Shown in pieces: positions 46,509 through 54,167 of a stretch of 64,000 nt of DNA (positions are counted from its first letter, which is position 1; each line of letters opens with the position of its first letter). Source of the DNA: Catellatospora paridis (GTDB lineage Bacteria; Actinomycetota; Actinomycetes; Mycobacteriales; Micromonosporaceae); NCBI RefSeq assembly GCF_009720365.1, contig NZ_ML769318.1:62001-126000 (forward strand), read 5' to 3'. Under the pieces are notes generated by a model. The model worked only from the letters and a program-made list of their open reading frames with translations. It had not been told where the DNA came from and did not search any database. The translations under genes were made by a program, and so were the position numbers.

Positions 46509-46751
46509 CTATTCGGGCTCGTCGTCGTCCGGTCCCTCGTCGTCCGGGTGCGTGGACGCCTCGGCGCCCAGTCGCAGGCCGAGCTGGAATCGCGTGGAGA
46601 CGCCGAACCGGTCCATGAGCGAGGAAAGTGTGTAGGCGATCGTGCGTACGCTGAGGTCGAGCTTCGCCGCGATGGCGGCGTCGGTGTAGCCCTTGGCCAG
46701 CAGCACCACGATCATGCGCTCTCGTGGTGTCAGGTTCATCGGTGTGTCCAA
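46509..46751 (-). CDS. LuxR helix-turn-helix fragment, remnant of a regulator paralogue
   Basis: An open frame of 80 codons (TTG at 46751, ATG at 46739 more likely) that encodes only a LuxR DNA-binding domain, LTPRERMIVVLLAKGYTD and LSVRTIAYTLSSLMDRF, nearly identical to the C terminus of the full-length regulator 0.2 kb away, plus an acidic tail. Upstream sequence in another frame (GRDWT) continues the homology, so a one-base deletion separates the parts. It may still be translated as a stand-alone DNA-binding peptide that competes with the intact regulator, or be dead. Confidence 0.6.
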   Translation of the reverse strand: MDTPMNLTPRERMIVVLLAKGYTDAAIAAKLDLSVRTIAYTLSSLMDRFGVSTRFQLGLRLGAEASTHPDDEGPDDDEPE

Positions 46752-46886
46752 TCACGGCCCTGGTCGTCGGCGATGTCCCAGCGCCGCGGGAAGAGGGCCG
46801 TGAACCCGCCCGCTACGTTCCGGCAGGCCTCGGCGGGCATGCCGAGGCCAGGGTTCGTGACCGGTGCGCTGGCCTCCCCGTGGCAG
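46752..46886 (-). pseudogene. Frame-shifted remains of the 5' part of the second LuxR-type regulator
   Basis: On the minus strand the promoter and GGGGAGGCCA site of the intact regulator are recognisable (plus-strand 46870-46880), but the ATG is replaced by GCA and most of the gene is deleted. A short frame reading FTALFPRRWDIADDQGRDWT resembles LRALFLQHWALAKDPGRDWT of the intact protein and then meets a stop after the deletion. Confidence 0.65.
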
Positions 46887-46965
46887 CTGTTCCGGCAGGG
46901 GCGACGCCCGGCCGGACATGAGAAACCTAGTCATGGCGCACGGCACGGAACAGTGCTTCGGGGGC

Positions 46966-46985
46966 GATTGCACCTTTCTGCAACC
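46966..46985. promoter_or_regulatory. Palindromic operator, copy 2
   Basis: GATTGCA-N6-TGCAACC. Exactly as at copy 1, its edge is 37 bases from a minus-strand TAGGTT (plus-strand AACCTA 46924-46929). On the plus strand it is followed by a conserved GATCTTTGGCGAC stretch that contains a possible -35 element. Confidence 0.65.
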
Positions 46986-47033
46986 GAAGATGACGATCTT
47001 TGGCGACTACCGGGCGGGTCCTAGGCTCGATGG

Positions 47034-47228
47034 CACGAGCCCGTTCCCGCAAGGGGGCTCACCAACACCAGGCGCAGCAGGTCAGCGGTGTCCGCACCGT
47101 CCGGCGGTCGCGTCCGAGGGTCGCCGCGCACGTGCGTGCGAGCAGGAGCGGTCGCGCTCCGGCAAGCACGGGGGACCACGTCCCGGCGACAGAGACAGAG
47201 GGCGACCGCCGAACGGCGGTCGCCCTCT
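47034..47228 (+). ncRNA. Candidate short transcript downstream of operator copy 2
   Basis: A plus-strand promoter is plausible: TTGGCG (47000-47005), 16 bases, TAGGCT (47022-47027). The transcript would begin near 47034, contain a GAGCCC/GGGGCTC hairpin early on, and end at the strong hairpin at 47197-47228. No convincing coding frame with a start site is seen. Boundaries are estimated. Confidence 0.3.
47197..47228. terminator. Strong hairpin with no adjacent gene
   Basis: AGAGGGCGACCGCC (47197-47210) pairs perfectly with 47215-47228 around a GAAC loop. No annotated gene ends here, which is the main reason to suspect a non-coding transcript. Confidence 0.75.
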
Positions 47229-47305
47229 CTTGCTGCTGCGGGATCGGCGGCCGGCCGCGGTGGCGTACTCCTGCGCCGCGCGCGGGGGGCGTCGCGGCCG
47301 CCGGC

Positions 47306-47325
47306 GATTGCATACTTCTGCAACC
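47306..47325. promoter_or_regulatory. Palindromic operator, copy 3
   Basis: GATTGCA-N6-TGCAACC, followed on the plus strand by GATCTTGGCTGC as in copy 2. TTGGCT (47339-47344), 18 bases and TATCTT (47363-47368) form a reasonable promoter. No regulator gene lies beside this copy. Confidence 0.65.
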
Positions 47326-47374
47326 GGCAGTTTTGATCTTGGCTGCGCGGGTGGCTGCCTTCTATCTTCTTCTC

Positions 47375-47505
47375 AGCGCCATCGCGAGACACGGCGCACG
47401 TGCGTGACAGTTCGGCCGGTGACGGCCCGACCGTGACGGGGGACCGCGTGCACGTGGCACGGGAAAGGGGCGGCAGCCGGTGTCCACCGGCTGCCGCCCC
47501 TGCGT
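47375..47505 (+). ncRNA. Candidate short transcript downstream of operator copy 3
   Basis: From the promoter at 47339-47368 a plus-strand RNA of about 130 bases would run into the hairpin at 47467-47500. It holds no reading frame longer than about ten codons with a start. Boundaries are estimated; the hairpin also serves acsA from the other side. Confidence 0.28.
47467..47500. terminator. Terminator at the acsA 3' end
   Basis: GGGGCGGCAGCCGGT (47467-47481) pairs perfectly with 47486-47500 around a GTCC loop, 17 bases past the acsA stop. Confidence 0.85.
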
Positions 47506-47517
47506 CGTCGTACCGGG

Positions 47518-49470
47518 TCAGTCCTCGTCGGACTTGCTCGACTGCATACCCGCGGAGATCAGGTTCATCACCGCGGAATCCTGCAGCGTGGTGACGTCGC
47601 CGAGCGAGCGGTTCTCCGCCACGTCACGCAGCAGCCGTCGCATGATCTTGCCGGACCGGGTCTTCGGCAGCTCGGTCACCAGCATGATCTGGCGCGGTTT
47701 GCAGATCGGGCCCAGCGTCTTGGCGACGTGCTCGCGCAGCTCCGGAACGCCGACCTCGGCCCCGCCCTTGAGGATCACGAAGGCGACGATGGCCTGACCG
47801 GTCGTCGGGTCGGTGGCGCCGACGACCGCCGCCTCCGCCACCGCCGGGTGGGCGACCAGCGCCGACTCGACCTCGGTGGTGGAGATGTTGTGGCCGGACA
47901 CCAGCATCACGTCGTCGACCCGGCCGAGCAGCCAGATCGCCCCGTCCTCGTCGCGCTTGGCGCCGTCGCCGGCGAAGTAGAAGCCCTGCTCGGCGAAGCG
48001 CGACCAGTACGTCTCCAGGAAGCGCTTGTCGTCGCCCCAGATGGTGCGCAGCATGGACGGCCACGGGGCGGTCAGCGCCAGGTAACCGCCGCCGCCGTTG
48101 CCCACGATCGAGCCGTCGTCCGCGACGACCTCGGCCTTGATGCCCGGCAGCGGGCCCATCGCCGAGCCCGGCTTGCAGTCGGTCACCCCCGGCAGCGGCG
48201 AGATCATGATCGCGCCGGTCTCGGTCTGCCACCAGGTGTCCACGACGGGGCACCGGTTGCCGCCGATGTGCTCGCGGTACCACATCCAGGCCTCGGGGTT
48301 GATCGGCTCGCCGACCGAGCCGAGCAGCCGCAGCGAGCTGAGGTCGAACTGGGCCGGGATGTCGTCGCCCCACTTGGCGAACGTGCGGATCGCGGTGGGT
48401 GCGGTGTAGAGGATCGTGACGCGGTACTTCTCCACGATCTCCCAGAACCGGCCGCGGTGCGGGGTGTCCGGGGTGCCCTCGTACATGACCTGGGTCGCGC
48501 CGTTGGACAGCGGGCCGTACACGATGTAGCTGTGCCCGGTGACCCAGCCGATGTCGGCGGTGCACCAGTAGACGTCGGTCTCCGGCTTCAGGTCGAACAC
48601 CGCGTGGTGGGTGTACGAGGTCTGGGTCAGGTAACCGCCGGTGGTGTGCAGGATGCCCTTGGGCTTCGCGGTGGTGCCGGAGGTGTAGAGGATGAACAGC
48701 GGGTGCTCGGCGTCGAACGGCTGCGCCTCGTGCTCGGGGCTGGCGTTGCCGACCACGTCGTGCCACCACACGTCACGGCTGTCGTCCCAGGCGACGTCCT
48801 GGCCGGTGCGGCGCACCACCAGGACCTTCTCGACGGTCGGGCACTCGGCCACGGACTCGTCGACGGTCGGCTTGAGCGCGCTCGGCGCGCCCCGGCGGTA
48901 ACCGCCGTCGGCGGTGATCACGACCTTCGCGCTGGCGTCCTGGATGCGGCCGCCCAGCGCGTCCTTGCTGAAGCCGCCGAACACCACCGAGTGGGTCGCG
49001 CCGATGCGGGCGCAGGCCAGCATCGCGACCGCCGCCTCGGGGATCATCGGCAGGTAGATCGCGACCCGGTCACCGGCGACGACCCCGAGGTCGGTCAGCG
49101 CGTTGGCCGCCCGGCACACCTCGGCGTGCAGGTCGGCGTACGTGATGGTGCGGGTGTCGCCCGGCTCGCCCTCCCAGTGGATGGCGACCCGGTCGCCCAG
49201 CCCGTTGGCCAGGTGCCGGTCCAGGCAGTTGTACGCGATGTTGAGCTGCCCGCCGACGAACCACTTCGCGAACGGCGGGTTGGACCAGTCCAGTACCTCG
49301 TCCCAAGGCCGGGCCCAGTCCAGCCGCTTGGCCTGGGTCTCCCAGAACGCCAGCCGGTCGGCGTCGGCCTGCGCGTAAGCCTCGGCGGTGACGTTCGCCT
49401 GTGCGGCGATCTCCGCCGGGGGTGGGAACCGGCGCGACTCGTGCAGCAGGTTTTCGAGGGTCTCGCTCAC
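47518..49470 (-). CDS. acsA: Acetyl-CoA synthetase
   Basis: AMP-forming acetate:CoA ligase (650 aa, normal length). Motifs: P-loop-like [30 protein letters not shown], and the C-terminal lysine loop [16 protein letters not shown] with the catalytic Lys that is regulated by acetylation in this family. It activates acetate for central metabolism. GTG start, with AGGGAGG eight bases upstream. Divergent from a Fic-like gene, a neighbourhood I recall as common in actinobacteria. Confidence 0.96.
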   Translation of the reverse strand: MSETLENLLHESRRFPPPAEIAAQANVTAEAYAQADADRLAFWETQAKRLDWARPWDEVLDWSNPPFAKWFVGGQLNIAYNCLDRHLANGLGDRVAIHWEGEPGDTRTITYADLHAEVCRAANALTDLGVVAGDRVAIYLPMIPEAAVAMLACARIGATHSVVFGGFSKDALGGRIQDASAKVVITADGGYRRGAPSALKPTVDESVAECPTVEKVLVVRRTGQDVAWDDSRDVWWHDVVGNASPEHEAQPFDAEHPLFILYTSGTTAKPKGILHTTGGYLTQTSYTHHAVFDLKPETDVYWCTADIGWVTGHSYIVYGPLSNGATQVMYEGTPDTPHRGRFWEIVEKYRVTILYTAPTAIRTFAKWGDDIPAQFDLSSLRLLGSVGEPINPEAWMWYREHIGGNRCPVVDTWWQTETGAIMISPLPGVTDCKPGSAMGPLPGIKAEVVADDGSIVGNGGGGYLALTAPWPSMLRTIWGDDKRFLETYWSRFAEQGFYFAGDGAKRDEDGAIWLLGRVDDVMLVSGHNISTTEVESALVAHPAVAEAAVVGATDPTTGQAIVAFVILKGGAEVGVPELREHVAKTLGPICKPRQIMLVTELPKTRSGKIMRRLLRDVAENRSLGDVTTLQDSAVMNLISAGMQSSKSDED

Positions 49471-49612
49471 TACAGCGCCTCCCTAGGGGTGATGGTCATG
49501 CCATGTGACCTGGGTCTCCGGGTGATGTTACGGGCCGGTGACCCGGCTTTACAGTAAGGGTCCCTAACTATTTTCCTCCGGCTGGCTCAGCCGGTTTCGT
49601 TACGCTCTGGCT

Positions 49613-50353
49613 GTGACTATGGATCCGCTGGCACCGCTGTTGAAACTGGCCGACGTCGAATCTGCGGTGAATGGCGCACGCGCTGCGGTGGACGGCGCGT
49701 ACCGGCATCGCGCGCTGCGACGCCAAGGCGGCATGGTGGCCGCGGAGATCAGCCTGCGCTGTGCGGTGGCCAGCGCCGCGCTGGAGGGCCACCGGTACGA
49801 ACTGAGCGACGTGCGCGGCGGCACGGTGCTGGACGCGGTGCTGCAGGGGGCACTGCGGGTCGCCGAGGCGCTGCCCGGCCTGCACCGGCAATGGCAGCAC
49901 GCGCCCCGCCAGGTGCTGGCGAAACTGCACCTGCTGGCCGGCACCGGCGTGCTGCCCGCCGACTCGCTCGGCCGGCCCGCTCCGGACAGCGCGGCCCGGC
50001 TGGACACCCTGCTGGAGATCGTGTCCGCCGAGGCGGGCAACCCGCTGATCCGCGCGGCCGTGGTGCACGGGGAACTGCTGGCGGCACAGCCGTTCCCCGG
50101 CGTGAACGGGATCGTGGCCCGCGCCGCCGCCCGGCTCACCCTGGTCGGCAGCGGCTTCGACCCGCGCGGGCTGGTCGCGGTGGAACTGGCTCAGCTGGCC
50201 CGGGAACCCGAGTACATCGGCGCCGCCGGCGCGTTCGCGACCGGCACCCCGGACGGCCTGCGTTCCTGGTTGCGCCACTACGCCACGGCGGTCGAGCAGG
50301 GCTGTGCCGAGGTCGCCGTCGTCGGTGACGCCGTGCTGGCCTCGGTCGGCTGA
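49613..50353 (+). CDS. Fic-like protein with degenerate active site
   Basis: A 246-aa helical protein. Residues 54-59 read SAALEG, matching the [S/T]xxxE[G/N] inhibitory motif of Fic proteins, followed by a Fic-like HRYELSDVRGG. The core motif HPFxDGNGRxxR appears as QPFPGVNGIVAR (residues 159-170): the catalytic His is Gln and the Arg after NG is Ile. AMP-transfer activity is thus unlikely. Homologues are often labelled 'oxidoreductase' without support. The GTG has no Shine-Dalgarno sequence; TACGCT (49601-49606) ends six bases upstream. Confidence 0.75.
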   Translation: MTMDPLAPLLKLADVESAVNGARAAVDGAYRHRALRRQGGMVAAEISLRCAVASAALEGHRYELSDVRGGTVLDAVLQGALRVAEALPGLHRQWQHAPRQVLAKLHLLAGTGVLPADSLGRPAPDSAARLDTLLEIVSAEAGNPLIRAAVVHGELLAAQPFPGVNGIVARAAARLTLVGSGFDPRGLVAVELAQLAREPEYIGAAGAFATGTPDGLRSWLRHYATAVEQGCAEVAVVGDAVLASVG

Positions 50354-50361
50354 GACATATG

Positions 50362-50389
50362 GATGGCGCCGCACGTTCGCGGCGCCATC
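50362..50389 (+). terminator. Terminator of the Fic-like gene
   Basis: GATGGCGCCGC (50362-50372) pairs perfectly with GCGGCGCCATC (50379-50389), loop 6 bases, nine bases after the stop. Confidence 0.8.
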
Positions 50390-50651
50390 GCGCACGTCCC
50401 GCCGGGTTACCAGGCGTGCACCTGCGGACAACCGCCCACGGTGGACCCGAGGGTCACACCGGAACTTTGCCTTCACGACGGCTAGATCGCGCGTGGGTGC
50501 CCGGAGGCCGTGCCCGAAAGCCGGCTTCTGCCAGCTACTTCCAGCTGCAGAATGCTTTCGTAACCACTTTTCTACGCCCGTTTGAAGGTGATGGCCAGAC
50601 TTCGGGCGGAATGTGTGACAGGTGGGGCTGTTGTGGCGTCCAAATCACCCG
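50390..50651. other. Intergenic stretch without recognised features
   Basis: Between the Fic-like and HAD genes (convergent). No coding frame with a start site, tRNA or long inverted repeat is seen. Base composition is locally less GC-rich around 50540-50590. Confidence 0.5.
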
Positions 50652-51455
50652 TCAGAGGACAGATGCCGCAGCGCGAGCACGCTTGCGGCGCCCGTACCAC
50701 GCGATGCCGATGGCGACGCCGACCCCAATGCCGAGCGCGGCCGCGACCGGAACGGCCGGTCGGTTGCGCAGGCGCCGGCCCAGCGGGATCGGGTGCCGGA
50801 ACTCCAGGACCGGCCAGCGCCGCTCGTTGGCCTCACGGCGCAACGCCTTGTCGGGGTTGACGGCACTGGGGTGCCCGACGGCGGCGAGCAGCGGGATGTC
50901 GGAGATGGAGTCCGAGTAGGCGTAGCACTCGGCGAGGTCGTATCCGCGCTCGGCGGCGAGTTTGCGCACTGCCTCGACCTTGGCCGGGCCCGCGGCGTAG
51001 AACTCGATCTCACCGGTGTACTGGCCTTCGGCGACCTTCATCCGGGTGGCGATGACGTCGGTGACGCCGAGTTGCGCGCCGATGGGCTGCACCATCTCCT
51101 CGCCTGACGCCGACACCAGCACGATGTCGCGCCCGGCCGCCTGGTGCTCCTCGATGAGGGTCGCCGCCTCGGCGTAGATGAACGGGTCGATCAGCTCGTG
51201 CAGGGTTTCGTTGACGATCTGGCGGACCTGGTCCACCCGCCAGCCCTTGACCAGCTCCGCCATGTAGTCGCGGGTGCGCACCATGGCCTGGTCGTCGGCC
51301 CCGCCACGCTTGAACATGAACTGGGCGAACGCCGTCTTAACGACGTCACGTTTAGTGATCAGGCCGTCACGATAGAACGGTCTGCCGAATGCCAGCGCGC
51401 TCGAAGTCGCGATGACGGTCTTGTCCAGGTCGAAAAACGCGGCGCTACGGCCCAC
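50652..51455 (-). CDS. HAD-IB family hydrolase with C-terminal membrane helix
   Basis: A 267-aa SerB-like HAD phosphatase. Motif I is FFDLDKTV (nucleophile Asp9, Asp11), motif II is LVSASGEEM, motif IV is YSDSISDIPLLAAVG. A hydrophobic segment near the end (PVAAALGIGVGVAIGIAWYG) probably anchors it to the membrane. It corresponds in position to mycobacterial Rv3661, beside ssd and the 6C RNA. The GTG at 51455 has TACACT (plus-strand 51464-51469) eight bases upstream and no Shine-Dalgarno sequence. Confidence 0.88.
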   Translation of the reverse strand: MGRSAAFFDLDKTVIATSSALAFGRPFYRDGLITKRDVVKTAFAQFMFKRGGADDQAMVRTRDYMAELVKGWRVDQVRQIVNETLHELIDPFIYAEAATLIEEHQAAGRDIVLVSASGEEMVQPIGAQLGVTDVIATRMKVAEGQYTGEIEFYAAGPAKVEAVRKLAAERGYDLAECYAYSDSISDIPLLAAVGHPSAVNPDKALRREANERRWPVLEFRHPIPLGRRLRNRPAVPVAAALGIGVGVAIGIAWYGRRKRARAAASVL

Positions 51456-51663
51456 GGTCGCAAAGTGTAGCCGGGCCGCCGTCCCGGCGGTGGCCGCCCG
51501 TGGGTCGGATACCGGCAGACGCGCGCACCGCGGCGCGCGGGAACGCCCGCAATACACGGTAACTGAGCGACGACTCAGTGATTGCGCAGCGTAGGATCTT
51601 GGGTTGGTCTACGGCGTGTCGTGGCGTGTCGGCCCCGATCCCTCTCGACGGCGTGCCGTCAAG

Positions 51664-51798
51664 TCAGGCATGCTTTCGCCAACAGCCCTCAGCGGGTGCC
51701 ACCCCCCCCGCAGCCGCTGAGCGGGCTCCGGCTCACCATCCCCCCTGAGAGCCGGACCCCAAGACGACCCCCGTCTCCCCGGACGGGGGTCGTCGTCA
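51664..51798 (+). ncRNA. 6C RNA (actinobacterial, B11-like)
   Basis: Two hairpins with C-rich loops, the defining feature of 6C RNA: CTCAGCGG/CCGCTGAG (51688-51695, 51714-51721) enclosing eight C (51702-51709), and TCCGGCTC/GAGCCGGA (51727-51734, 51749-51756) enclosing six C (51740-51745), then a 13-bp terminator. Its place between the HAD-IB gene and ssd, on the ssd strand, is the same as for B11 (6C) in Mycobacterium tuberculosis. In mycobacteria B11 uses the C-rich loops to pair with mRNAs. The 5' end is estimated; TAGGAT at 51592-51597 might belong to a more distant promoter. Confidence 0.85.
51763..51794 (+). terminator. Terminator of the 6C RNA
   Basis: GACGACCCCCGTC (51763-51775) pairs perfectly with 51782-51794. 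Confidence 0.85.
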
Positions 51799-51931
51799 TC
51801 TGAACGCGCCCGCCCTGCGCCATAACAGATCCACACGGTGGTCGGCGTACTGTCCACAAGCGCCTGTCCGTCCACAGGCGCGGCCCGCCGGCGCTGTCCG
51901 GTCGGCCCGGTCACGGCGCACAGTGCCCGGC

Positions 51932-53032
51932 ATGAGCCGTTCGCCCGCCGCCCCACCCGCGTCCACCCGAGTCCTGCTGGTGACCGCCGACGCCGACCTG
52001 CTCGACGACCTGCTGCGCCTGGGATCCGCCGCGGGCGCCGAGGTCGAGGTCGCCCACGACCTGCCCGCGGCGCGCCCGCGCTACGGGCCCGCGCCGCTCG
52101 TGCTGATCGGCGGCGACATGGTGCCCGGCTGCGTACGGGCCAGATTGCCGCACCGGGCCGGCGTCGTCGTGGTCTGCCGCGACAGCGCCGACACGCGGCC
52201 CTGGGACTACGCCCAACCGCTCGGGGCCGAGCACGTCGCACTGCTGCCCGCAGCCGAATCCTGGCTGGTCGAGCGCCTCGCCGGGATCGGCCGCGCGCCG
52301 GTCCGGGGAGCCGGACGGGTGCTGGCGGTGCTCGGCGGCCGGGGTGGCGCCGGCGCCAGCGTGCTCGCCGCCGGCCTCGCCGTCACCGCCTGCCGCACCC
52401 GGCTGCGCACCCTGCTCGTCGACGCGGACCCCCTCGGCGGTGGCGCGGACCTGCTGCTCGGCTGGGAGGAGATGCGCGGGCTGCGCTGGCCGCAACTCGC
52501 CCGGGCCAGTGGCCCCGTCGACCCGGCGGCGTTCGTCGACGCGCTGCCGAGCCGCGGCGACCTGGTGGTGCTGTCCTGCGCCCGCGACGTACCCGACGAG
52601 GAGACCCCGAGCTCACCGGAGCTGCCACCCGACGCGATGGCCGCCGCGCTCGACGCCGGACGGCGCGGTCGCGACCTCATCGTCGTCGACCTGCCCCGCC
52701 GCCTCGACGACGCGGCGGCCGTGGTGCTGCAGGCCGCCGACCGGGTGCTGCTCGTCGTGCCCGCCGAGTTGCGCGCGGCCGCCGCGGCCGCACGGGTGGT
52801 CGACGTCGTCTCTGCATACCGGCGGGAACTGTCCGTGGTCGTCCGGGGCCCGGCGCCGGGCCGGCTCAGCCCCGAGGAGCTGGCCCGCGCACTGGGCCTG
52901 CCATTGGCCGGGGTGCTCGCCCCGGAACCGCGCCTGGCCACCGCACTCGAACGCGGCCAGGCACCTGGCAGCGCGCCCCGCGGCCCGCTGGCGACCCTGT
53001 GTGGCCGCCTCATCAGCGAGGTCATGGCATGA
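51932..53032 (+). CDS. ssd: Ssd (septum-site-determining-like), TadZ/MinD-type protein
   Basis: A 366-aa protein of the Ssd/TadZ family: an N-terminal receiver-like region (VLLVTADADLLDDLLRL) and a C-terminal MinD/ParA fold with a deviant Walker A (GGRGGAGASVLAAGLA, Lys missing as in other Ssd) and TLLVDADPLGGGADLLLGWE. In mycobacteria Ssd affects septation; upstream of tad genes it may position the pilus machine. ATG at 51932; CACAGT (51919-51924) ends seven bases before it, so it may be leaderless. First gene of the tad operon; homologue of Rv3660c. Confidence 0.86.
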   Translation: MSRSPAAPPASTRVLLVTADADLLDDLLRLGSAAGAEVEVAHDLPAARPRYGPAPLVLIGGDMVPGCVRARLPHRAGVVVVCRDSADTRPWDYAQPLGAEHVALLPAAESWLVERLAGIGRAPVRGAGRVLAVLGGRGGAGASVLAAGLAVTACRTRLRTLLVDADPLGGGADLLLGWEEMRGLRWPQLARASGPVDPAAFVDALPSRGDLVVLSCARDVPDEETPSSPELPPDAMAAALDAGRRGRDLIVVDLPRRLDDAAAVVLQAADRVLLVVPAELRAAAAAARVVDVVSAYRRELSVVVRGPAPGRLSPEELARALGLPLAGVLAPEPRLATALERGQAPGSAPRGPLATLCGRLISEVMA

Positions 53033-53154
53033 GCGCGGCGCACCGGATGGCGACGCCACGGCAAGGGCGGGCCCAGCGGGCAGCAGGTTCGGGCGCACCA
53101 ACCGGGCGGCCGGGTCCGCGCGCCCGCGCCGAGCGCGCCGAGGAGAAGGCATGA
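53029..53154 (+). CDS. Possible 41-aa linker ORF between ssd and tadA
   Basis: A short frame whose ATG overlaps the ssd stop (ATGA) and whose TGA overlaps the tadA ATG (ATGA at 53151-53154). The product would be a basic peptide rich in Arg, Ala and Gly (MSAAHRMATPRQGRAQRAAG at the start), with no known relative. It may simply couple translation of the two large genes across a 118-base gap. Confidence 0.35.
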   Translation: MSAAHRMATPRQGRAQRAAGSGAPTGRPGPRARAERAEEKA

Positions 53155-54167
53155 GCGTGCCGGGGGAGCTGGTCGGGGCCGGGCCGCTGGGCGCGCTGCT
53201 GGCGCTGCCCGAGGTCACCGACGTCCTGGTCAACGGGGTGCAGGTGTGGACCGACCGGGGATCCGGGCTGGTCCGCGAACCGTTCACGATGCCGTCGGCG
53301 GAGGCGGTGCGGCGGCTGGCGCAACGCCTCGCGGCCGCGTGCGGGCGGCGGCTCGACGACGGGCAGCCGTTCGTGGACGCACGGCTGGCGGACGGCACCC
53401 GCCTGCATGCGGTGCTGCCACCGGTGGCGACGGCGGGGCCGTACCTGTCGCTGCGTACGTTCCGGCAGCGGCCGATGGCGCTGGCCGAGCTGGCCGAGCC
53501 GGAGGTCGTCGCGCTGCTGTCGGCGATCGTCGCGGCCCGGCTGACCTTCCTCGTCTCCGGCGGCACCGGATCCGGCAAGACCACCCTGCTCGGCGCGATG
53601 CTCGCCGCGGTGCCCGGCCGCGAACGCATCGTGCTGGTGGAGGACTCGGCCGAGCTGCGTCCGGCGCACCCGCACGTGGTAGCACTGCAGGCCCGTACCT
53701 CCAACGTGGAGGGCGCGGGCGTGGTCGGGCTCTCCGAGCTGGTCCGGCAGGCACTGCGGATGCGCCCGGACCGCCTGGTGGTGGGTGAGTGCCGTGGCGC
53801 GGAGGTGGTGGATCTGCTGGCGGCGCTCAACACCGGGCACGAGGGCAGTGCCGGAACGTTGCACGCCAATACGCCCGCGGACGTGCCCGCGCGGCTGGAG
53901 GCGCTCGGTCTGCTCGGCGGGCTGCCCCGTCCCGCGCTGCACGCACAGGTCGCCGCGGCGATCCGGGTGCTGCTGCACCTGCGGCGCACATCGTCGGGCC
54001 GGGTGCTCGACGAGGTCTGCCTGCTCACCGCGGACGGACCGGAACACCTGGTGGCGGCACGACCGGTGTGGCGGCGGTCCGGCGGCGTGCTGCCCGCGGC
54101 TGGCGAACTCGTGGCCCTGCTGCGCGCCCGCGACGTCACCCCACCGACCTGGCTGGAGGCGCGATGA
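53151..54167 (+). CDS. tadA: TadA/CpaF-type pilus assembly ATPase
   Basis: A 338-aa secretion ATPase that powers assembly of tad/Flp pili. Walker A GGTGSGKTT (residues 137-145 region), Asp box LVEDSAELR, Walker B RPDRLVVGECRGAE and His box GHEGSAGTLHANTPADVPAR are all present. It lacks the long N-terminal extension of some CpaF proteins. GAGGAG lies before the ATG; the stop overlaps tadBC by ATGA. Confidence 0.95.
   Translation: MSVPGELVGAGPLGALLALPEVTDVLVNGVQVWTDRGSGLVREPFTMPSAEAVRRLAQRLAAACGRRLDDGQPFVDARLADGTRLHAVLPPVATAGPYLSLRTFRQRPMALAELAEPEVVALLSAIVAARLTFLVSGGTGSGKTTLLGAMLAAVPGRERIVLVEDSAELRPAHPHVVALQARTSNVEGAGVVGLSELVRQALRMRPDRLVVGECRGAEVVDLLAALNTGHEGSAGTLHANTPADVPARLEALGLLGGLPRPALHAQVAAAIRVLLHLRRTSSGRVLDEVCLLTADGPEHLVAARPVWRRSGGVLPAAGELVALLRARDVTPPTWLEAR

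Noticed and set aside
47000-47407. 135-codon frame through operator copy 3
   Set aside because: It crosses the strong hairpin and the operator, has no ribosome site and an Arg/Ala-biased composition; more likely non-coding.
51830-51876. Three TCCACA motifs upstream of ssd that resemble DnaA-box halves
   Set aside because: Each differs from the consensus by one or two bases, spacing is irregular and there is no origin context.
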